37,102 bases of DNA, taken from positions 1 through 37,102 of the forward strand of contig CACYPI010000016.1 in NCBI GenBank assembly GCA_902776275.1, read 5' to 3'. Positions 32,698 through 37,102 of this stretch are shown one piece after another (the first letter of the stretch is position 1; every line of letters starts with the position of its first letter). The notes beneath the pieces were generated by a model, which saw only the letters and a list, made by a program, of their open reading frames with translations, searched no databases and was not told the DNA's origin. This DNA comes from an uncultured Aeromonadales bacterium (lineage in GTDB: Bacteria > Pseudomonadota > Gammaproteobacteria > Enterobacterales > Succinivibrionaceae). The translations under genes and the position numbers were made by a program.

Positions 32698-33765
32698 TCA
32701 GCAAGCCATTAGATGATCGCCGCCATTCTCCTCATTCCCATGCTCGCCGCCCTCTTCCTGATCCTGCCCGTCCTCTTCCTGATTGTGGCGCGGTGCGCTC
32801 TTGCCCATCGAGCCACTGCCGTCCGAGCCGCCGTTGCCGAAAATGTCGGCGCAAAGCCTTGCGACGTACTCGCGCTCGGTGTCAGGCAGCCTGAGCGAAT
32901 AGCCCATCTCAATCGCCTTATGCAACGGCAGGATCGGGCAAGCCTGTTTGAGCGAGGCAACGCGCAGCAGGACGCGGGTTGAGAACGGCGCCGACAGCGC
33001 CGCCATGTTCTGGTCAGAGCCAGCGTGGCGCAGCTCGCCGGCTAGACGCACGAGGTTTGAGATCAGATCCTTGCCAAGCTCCGGGCAGGCTGTCGAGACG
33101 ATCGCGGTCTCGGTACGCTCGTCGGGATAGCCCACCTCGACAAATCTGAAGCGGTCGAGGAAAGCCTGGTTCATGACGCGTGCGCCGCTGTAGAAGCCCA
33201 TTTGATCGCCGAGGCCGTTGGTATTGGCCGTGGCAATGACGCGGAAGCCGGGTGCCGGGGTGATGATCTCGCCGCAGTTCTGGGCTATGACCAGCGGCTT
33301 GCCCTCAAGCACGTCGTTGAGCGCGGCGAGATCCGACGGCGGCATGAGGTCGATCTCGTTGAGCAGCAGGATCTCGCCCTGGCGCATTGCGCGCACCAGC
33401 GGGCCGTACTCGTAGACGAGCTCGCCCTTGCGCAGCGCGGCGTGGCCTATGAGGTCGGCGCTCTCGCTCTTACCGCAGAGCGTGATCTGCTCGACGCCCC
33501 AGCCGAGCCTTGCGGCGATTTGCAGCGCCATAGTGGTCTTGCCGCACCCGGAGGGACCGGAGATGTAGAGGCAGTCGTGCAGCGGGCAGGCAAGGTAGAG
33601 CAGCACCTGGTTCAGGAACGGCAGCGGGAAAACGTAGTTCGGGTCGATCGCCGGGACGCGGGCCGGATCCTGCCAGTCGGGCACTTCAATGCTCTTCACG
33701 GCTATCTGATTTGACTGGAAGAGGCTATCGAGGGATACGGTTAAAATGTTATCGGCGTTCTTCAT
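32698..33765 (-). CDS. CobS/MoxR-like AAA+ ATPase
   Basis: The 355-residue product has Walker A GPSGCGKTT (70-78) and the ITLCGKSESADLIGH loop typical of CobS and MoxR proteins. Walker B is ILLLNEID (132-139, Asn in place of the usual Asp). Sensor 1 is ATANTNG (178-184), and the arginine-finger region is AFLDRFRFVEVGYP. An acidic Gly/Glu/Asn tail (from about 315) could contact the vWA partner. It should act with the CobT-like protein at 30867-32540 as an ATP-driven remodeler. AAGGAG lies eight bases before the ATG. It has its own promoter copy (33797-33831) and terminator, so the pair is co-regulated but not co-transcribed. Confidence 0.92.
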   Translation of the reverse strand: MKNADNILTVSLDSLFQSNQIAVKSIEVPDWQDPARVPAIDPNYVFPLPFLNQVLLYLACPLHDCLYISGPSGCGKTTMALQIAARLGWGVEQITLCGKSESADLIGHAALRKGELVYEYGPLVRAMRQGEILLLNEIDLMPPSDLAALNDVLEGKPLVIAQNCGEIITPAPGFRVIATANTNGLGDQMGFYSGARVMNQAFLDRFRFVEVGYPDERTETAIVSTACPELGKDLISNLVRLAGELRHAGSDQNMAALSAPFSTRVLLRVASLKQACPILPLHKAIEMGYSLRLPDTEREYVARLCADIFGNGGSDGSGSMGKSAPRHNQEEDGQDQEEGGEHGNEENGGDHLMAC

Positions 33766-33796
33766 GGGGCTTTCTCCTTTTCTTTAAGATGGCTCT

Positions 33797-33831
33797 ATTA
33801 TATCACTTTTGTTGCAATAGTGCAACAAATG
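33797..33831 (-). promoter_or_regulatory. Repeated promoter/operator, copy 6
   Basis: On the minus strand: -10 TATAAT (33797-33802), spacer 17, -35 TTGCAC. Dyad 33806-33831 has arms CTTTTGTTGCA and TGCAACAAATG. Drives the AAA+ gene. Confidence 0.9.
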
Positions 33832-33930
33832 ATACATAAAAGAACGCATGGAATTGAGTATTGGGAATGGCAGGAAATAAAGCCGTGTGCGGGACGGCGG
33901 TCGGAATTGGGCCGCGCTCCCGCCGGCCTG

Positions 33931-34371
33931 CTAGAACGGGCACTCCCCCATCTTCTTCTGCTCTTCCTGGCGGCGGCGCTCCGCCTCCAGCTCCGCCGCC
34001 TTGCGCCGCCAAGCCTCCAGCGCCTCCGGCCCGTCGAGCATTTCAAGCAGCGCAAGCCCCTCCGGCAAAGGCTCCTCGTTTCCAGCCGCACACGCGAACT
34101 CATGCAGGGCCGCCGCCACCCCTTCCGGCGGCAGCTTGCCTGTGATCGAGCGGAGCCTTTCAGCAAACGGGCCGCTGGCGAAGCCGGGGATCGACGCAGC
34201 CTCCGCGATCGTGTTCCACTGCCATCTGAGATCATCCTCGCGCCATCGCGCGAGCTGCGCCTCGTCCCCAGCGCGGCTTTCAGGCCAGATTTCCACCGCC
34301 AGGCCAAGCGTCCACTTCCCCCTTTCCAGCACCCGGCCTTCCGTGCCGCATCCCTCCTGCCTTTCCGTCAT
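33931..34371 (-). CDS. Unknown 146-residue protein
   Basis: A soluble product starting MTERQEGCGTEGRVLERGKW with several Trp, a helical middle and a long charged C-terminal helix (EALEAWRRKAAELEAERRRQ...). The ATG overlaps the stop of the 527-residue gene (ATGA) and has AAGGAG six bases upstream, so the two are translated together from promoter 35984-36018. No terminator is obvious after it. No family recognised. Confidence 0.7.
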   Translation of the reverse strand: MTERQEGCGTEGRVLERGKWTLGLAVEIWPESRAGDEAQLARWREDDLRWQWNTIAEAASIPGFASGPFAERLRSITGKLPPEGVAAALHEFACAAGNEEPLPEGLALLEMLDGPEALEAWRRKAAELEAERRRQEEQKKMGECPF

Positions 34372-35951
34372 GCCGCGCTCCTTGCGCTTGCGCAAAGCTC
34401 GGCTGGAATGACCTCGGCACCCGCTTCCTCGGCAGCCGCCTGCGCCACTTTCGAGAGGCAGCCGCCGGGCAGGGCGTTGTCAGATACCAAGTGCCTCACC
34501 TTGTATTCGCCGAAGCGGATCAGCATCTCGCGCCTTATTCCGGCCGGGAGCGCGTTGTACGCGCGGTAGCACGGCAGCTTCAGCAGCTTCTTGGAGCACT
34601 CGCCGCCCGACATGAGGATCCTGCGGCAGTCCTCGATCACATCTCTGGCGAAGGCCTTAGCGCACCCGAGCACCAGTGAGCGCGAAAAGCTCCAAGACAC
34701 AGAACCGGCCGCCGGCCCCTCAACGAGCCTGCCGTTCCAAGCCTTGTCTGCGTAGGCGGAGATGAGCCAGCCAAGGGACTGCGCATGAGCCTCGCATTTG
34801 GGCGGGAAGCGGAGCGAGCCTCCATCAGCGATGCTCTCCTCCGCAAGCGCATCCGGATCAAGCTCGATGCGCGATGAGGCGGCGACGCTCTCCACGGCTG
34901 CATCGCGGATCTTTTTCACGAAGTCATAGATGCAAGTGCAGAACCCGAAGAACCCGAAGAGGCGATCATGTTCCTTTTCAAGTTCGCTTTCGATGTCCCA
35001 ATGGATTGACGGCTCCTCCAGCGGGGCCGGATCCAAGCTGTCGCTCATGCCTTGGTAGTCCGGGCAATCCTCCGCACCGCTCCACCCTGCGCTATCCAGC
35101 GCGGCGGCAAGGCCGCTCCAATCCATGCCTGCCAGCTCGTCCTCGTCAAGCGAGCGCGGCCCCTTGACGGGATCCATGATCCAGAACGGCTTTTGCAGCG
35201 AGAAGGCGCCGCCGCTCATTGAGCAGCACCTAGTAAGCGCGCTGTTCGCATCTCCGCTGCCGCCGCCGCACTTCTCGACAAGCCAGCGGCGCAGGGCCAA
35301 GGCTGGCGCGCAAAAAAAGCTGGCATCCACGCCCTCCCCCAGGCGAACAACTGCATCCGCAATCTGCTTCCACGAGGCAGGAAGGTGCGGGCAGATGATC
35401 CCCGCCCCCATGCCGTGGTGCCTGGACTGCGCCCAGCGCCCTATGGTGTCGAAATACCAGGCGGGACAGGCTGCTGCGCCGCCTGCTATGTGCTTCTTCA
35501 GGATCGTGCGGTTGAGGCCGCGCACGAAGGCGTCCGACTGGTCAGCGCACTCGCGGACGTTGATAACCACATCCATCTTGTCGCATCCCGGCCCGAGTTC
35601 CGGCACCATGGATTTGAGGCAAGAGCCGTCATTGAGCACGGCGGCGCGGGTGCCGCAGGAAAGCAGGCCGTCGAACCTGGCGCTCGCGCCGTAGATCGAG
35701 GCCTTGCAGCCGCCTTCAGGCGAGAACGACACCGGCCCGCGCCTCACCGCGTCCTTGTCGAGGATCCACCCCCTTGACGCGAGGGACGAGTCCAGGGCGC
35801 GGACTGCCGCGGCGAACTCCGCCGCCTTCCTTGCCTTCTCGTTCAGCACGCCGGCTATTGCGGCCCCGAGCGCCGGATCGCCCGGCTCGAACACCCAGAC
35901 CGCAGTTCCCGATGCAGTAGCTTCAGGCTCGTATGCAACCATCTTCCTCAT
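34368..35951 (-). CDS. Unknown 527-residue protein
   Basis: A large soluble protein starting MRKMVAYEPEATASGTAVWVFEPGD. It is rich in Cys (over 15, for example CAPALALRRWLVEKCGGG, LTRCCSMSGG, GFCTCIY) without a regular zinc-finger spacing. The middle is acidic (DNA-binding seems unlikely there); the C-terminus is helical. GAGAGG and GAAGG lie before the ATG at 35951; an ATG three codons on (35942) is an alternative, and the longer frame to 35972 starts outside the ribosome binding site. First gene after promoter 35984-36018. I recognise no domain; it deserves a structure search. Confidence 0.75.
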   Translation of the reverse strand: MRKMVAYEPEATASGTAVWVFEPGDPALGAAIAGVLNEKARKAAEFAAAVRALDSSLASRGWILDKDAVRRGPVSFSPEGGCKASIYGASARFDGLLSCGTRAAVLNDGSCLKSMVPELGPGCDKMDVVINVRECADQSDAFVRGLNRTILKKHIAGGAAACPAWYFDTIGRWAQSRHHGMGAGIICPHLPASWKQIADAVVRLGEGVDASFFCAPALALRRWLVEKCGGGSGDANSALTRCCSMSGGAFSLQKPFWIMDPVKGPRSLDEDELAGMDWSGLAAALDSAGWSGAEDCPDYQGMSDSLDPAPLEEPSIHWDIESELEKEHDRLFGFFGFCTCIYDFVKKIRDAAVESVAASSRIELDPDALAEESIADGGSLRFPPKCEAHAQSLGWLISAYADKAWNGRLVEGPAAGSVSWSFSRSLVLGCAKAFARDVIEDCRRILMSGGECSKKLLKLPCYRAYNALPAGIRREMLIRFGEYKVRHLVSDNALPGGCLSKVAQAAAEEAGAEVIPAELCASARSAA

Positions 35952-35983
35952 GGCCTTCACCTCTCTCCGCAATTGATGGGAGT

Positions 35984-36018
35984 ATTATATCACATTTAGT
36001 GCGATAATGCAACAAACG
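35984..36018 (-). promoter_or_regulatory. Repeated promoter/operator, copy 7
   Basis: On the minus strand: -10 TATAAT (35984-35989), spacer 17, -35 TTGCAT. Dyad 35993-36018 is CATTTAGTGCG / ATGCAACAAACG, more degenerate on the left. Beyond the dyad GTACACAAAGTAGGA resembles GTACACAGAATGGGA after copy 2, so conservation extends past the palindrome. Confidence 0.85.
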
Positions 36019-36128
36019 TACACAAAGTAGGATAAGCCTAAAAAGGGCAAGGCGCATCGCCCTGCTCCAATCCGGGCGGGAGGCAGGAATTGAAAAGGAA
36101 AGGTTGGAAAAGCAGGAAGGAACTAGAA

Positions 36129-36149
36129 GGCGGGGCGCGGAGCCCCGCC
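36129..36149 (-). terminator. Hairpin after the 36158-36667 gene
   Basis: GGCGGGGC (36129-36136) and GCCCCGCC (36142-36149) pair perfectly. No real T-run follows on the minus strand (TTCTAGTTCC), so it is only a candidate terminator. Confidence 0.45.
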
Positions 36150-36157
36150 CTCCGGCG

Positions 36158-36667
36158 TCAGGCTTGGTCGATGCCCTGCTGCCTGCAATGCTCCGCGAAG
36201 GCCTCTGAGTCCATCCAGTAGCGGTAGGCTTCCGCCGCGCCGCCTGGAATGAGGCGCGCCACCCTGCCGCCTGACGCGTCGAGCCTGTCCTTGAGCCTTG
36301 AGAGATCGCCGCCGCACAGTTCCATGAGGCAGCGGCACCAGGGCAGGAACTCCTCCCAGCCGGAGGCGCCCAGCTCCACGAACTGCTCCCATGTCCCGGT
36401 GAACGCGCCGGGCTCGAAGATCCTCGATCCGTCGGAGAACACGTCGTCCACAAGGACGCGCCTTGTTCCGCCTGCCAAGGCGTACTCCGGCCCGTCCTGC
36501 ATGGAGAGCCATCCGAGGAAGCCCTCGGCGCTGAACCATTCGGGATCCGACGGGCCGCGCAGGGCCTGCGGGCGGTGCGCCGCCTGCAAGTCGATCCTGT
36601 AGCTGCCGGGCACCGACGAGAGCAGCTCGCCGGCAGGGGGAATGGAAAAGCCGTGTTCTCCGCGCAT
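36158..36667 (-). CDS. Unknown 169-residue protein
   Basis: A soluble product starting MRGEHGFSIPPAGELLSSVPGSY, with many Trp and acidic residues (WFSAEGFLGWLSMQDGPEY, GTWEQFVELGASGWEEFLPWC). The ATG at 36667 has GGAGG eight bases upstream. Unlike the genes to its left it has no copy of the repeated promoter. The 60 bases upstream instead contain three GGAATTG motifs (36692, 36705, 36736) and a GCGCCGC/GCGGCGC hairpin near 36714-36731. It may therefore be controlled differently. No family recognised. Confidence 0.7.
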   Translation of the reverse strand: MRGEHGFSIPPAGELLSSVPGSYRIDLQAAHRPQALRGPSDPEWFSAEGFLGWLSMQDGPEYALAGGTRRVLVDDVFSDGSRIFEPGAFTGTWEQFVELGASGWEEFLPWCRCLMELCGGDLSRLKDRLDASGGRVARLIPGGAAEAYRYWMDSEAFAEHCRQQGIDQA

Positions 36668-36790
36668 GGCGCGTTCCTCCGTGCTGTCATTGGAATTGGA
36701 ATGGGGAATTGAAGGCGCCGCAGGGGCGGCGCGAAGGAATTGTGGCACCGCCGCAGGAAGGCATCAAGCGCGGCGGGCCTTTGCACCAGA

Positions 36791-37102
36791 TCAGGCGCCC
36801 GTGTCAGGCGCGGCCTTGCGGGCCTCGGCAATCACCCTGCGGTTGCGTATCTCTTCCAAGAGCCTGTCCTCTGCGTGGCAGAGCCGATCAAGCATGGAAG
36901 GAGAAAAGACGGCGCTTGAAAGGAAGCCTCCCTTCTGTCCTTCCGATGAAAAGTCAAAAACAACGCAACCTTCCGGACAATCCGGAAATATCCGGCCAGA
37001 GGATTGGAAAATCCCACGAACCTCGACCGATAATCTCACGCGGCTCGACCGCTGATCCCAGCAAGATCGACCGCAATTCTCAAGGTTCCCAAGGCCGCCG
37101 CC
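36791..37102 (-). CDS. Doubtful partial reading frame open to the window edge
   Basis: The minus-strand frame has no stop from 36791 to the right edge. It reads RLSVEVRGIFQSSGRIFPDC and later MLDRLCHAEDRLLEEIRNRR, which looks protein-like in the second half. Internal starts (GTG 37039, ATG 36895) lack ribosome binding sites, and the frame crosses the 22-base repeats. It may be the end of a gene starting outside the window, or chance. Confidence 0.25.
   Translation of the reverse strand, partial: GGGLGNLENCGRSCWDQRSSRVRLSVEVRGIFQSSGRIFPDCPEGCVVFDFSSEGQKGGFLSSAVFSPSMLDRLCHAEDRLLEEIRNRRVIAEARKAAPDTGA
36971..36995. promoter_or_regulatory. Phased TCCGG inverted repeats
   Basis: TTCCGGA/TCCGGAA (36971-36987, 3-base centre) overlaps CCGGA-AATA-TCCGG (36982-36995), giving three TCCGG elements 9 to 10 bases apart. 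Located just before the 22-base repeats, they look like an operator or origin accessory site. Confidence 0.45.
37001..37088. repeat. Three to four 22-base-spaced repeats
   Basis: TCGACCG occurs at 37023, 37045 and 37067, exactly 22 bases apart, each followed by a variant of (C)TAATCTCA. The preceding 22 bases (37001-37022) keep only the second half (AATCCCACG) in phase. A spacing of two helical turns is typical of iterons bound by replication initiators. The array may continue past the window. Confidence 0.65.

Noticed and set aside
30867..33765. Cobalt chelatase for vitamin B12 synthesis
   Set aside because: Only CobS- and CobT-like proteins are present; CobN and any other cobalamin gene are missing in the window, and the vWA protein carries an additional HEXXH region.
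25377..36018. Reading the seven dyads as a CRISPR array or attC-like sites
   Set aside because: Spacing between copies is 1.1-2.2 kb and each sits at a gene start with promoter elements, so they are operators and not an array or recombination cassettes.

Overview
The window carries most of an F-type (MPF_F) conjugation locus on the plus strand. A second block of accessory genes on the minus strand is organised around one repeated promoter/operator. The host is probably a GC-rich beta- or gammaproteobacterium. The evidence is an RlmJ-type rRNA methylase, Tra proteins of the SXT/R391, IncA/C and IncHI gene order, sigma70-type promoters and strong GGAGG ribosome binding sites. I cannot name a genus. 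The core gene rlmJ at the left edge suggests either an integrated conjugative element or a large plasmid that picked up a chromosomal gene. No relaxase, coupling protein, traF/traG/traH, integrase or replication gene is visible here.

Layout. (1) 1-1063: rlmJ on the minus strand. (2) 1064-3627: an AT-richer zone with one unknown gene (2124-2873). It holds four degenerate copies of a ~40-base repeat, a possible 12-codon leader ORF, and a 580-base stretch with 22 AATT tetramers and tandem 11-base units just before the tra genes. (3) 3628-22782, plus strand: traL, traE, traK, a small gene, traB, traV, a pilin-like gene, a large DsbC-like fold/coiled-coil protein, traC, a TrbI-like gene, a small membrane protein, a TrhF-type S26 peptidase, a TrbC-TraW fusion, traU and traN. 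A strong terminator follows traN. Then come two lipoprotein genes and a Dam-family DNA adenine methylase. (4) 22892-22974: convergent junction with a minus-strand terminator. (5) 22975-36667, minus strand: about 20 mostly unrecognised genes, seven copies of one 35-base promoter/operator, and several intrinsic terminators. (6) 36668-37102: three or four 22-base-spaced repeats and a poorly supported frame open to the window edge.

How the genes work together. TraL, E, K, B, V, C, W, U, N, the pilin and the peptidase build the envelope channel, pilus and mating-pair stabilisation apparatus. Start/stop overlaps show that much of the cluster is translated as a coupled operon. Tandem hairpins just after the pilin gene could raise pilin mRNA relative to downstream genes.

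The accessory block is the novel part. Seven near-identical promoters (TATAAT -10, 17-base spacer, TTGCAT-like -35) each carry a 26-base palindrome at a fixed position. They drive single genes or short operons with leaders of roughly 15-30 nt, which looks like a regulon under one dimeric repressor. Two of its members form a CobS-like AAA+ ATPase and CobT-like vWA pair with an added HEXXH motif. No cobalamin genes accompany them. The other members are small unknown proteins, some paralogous to each other.
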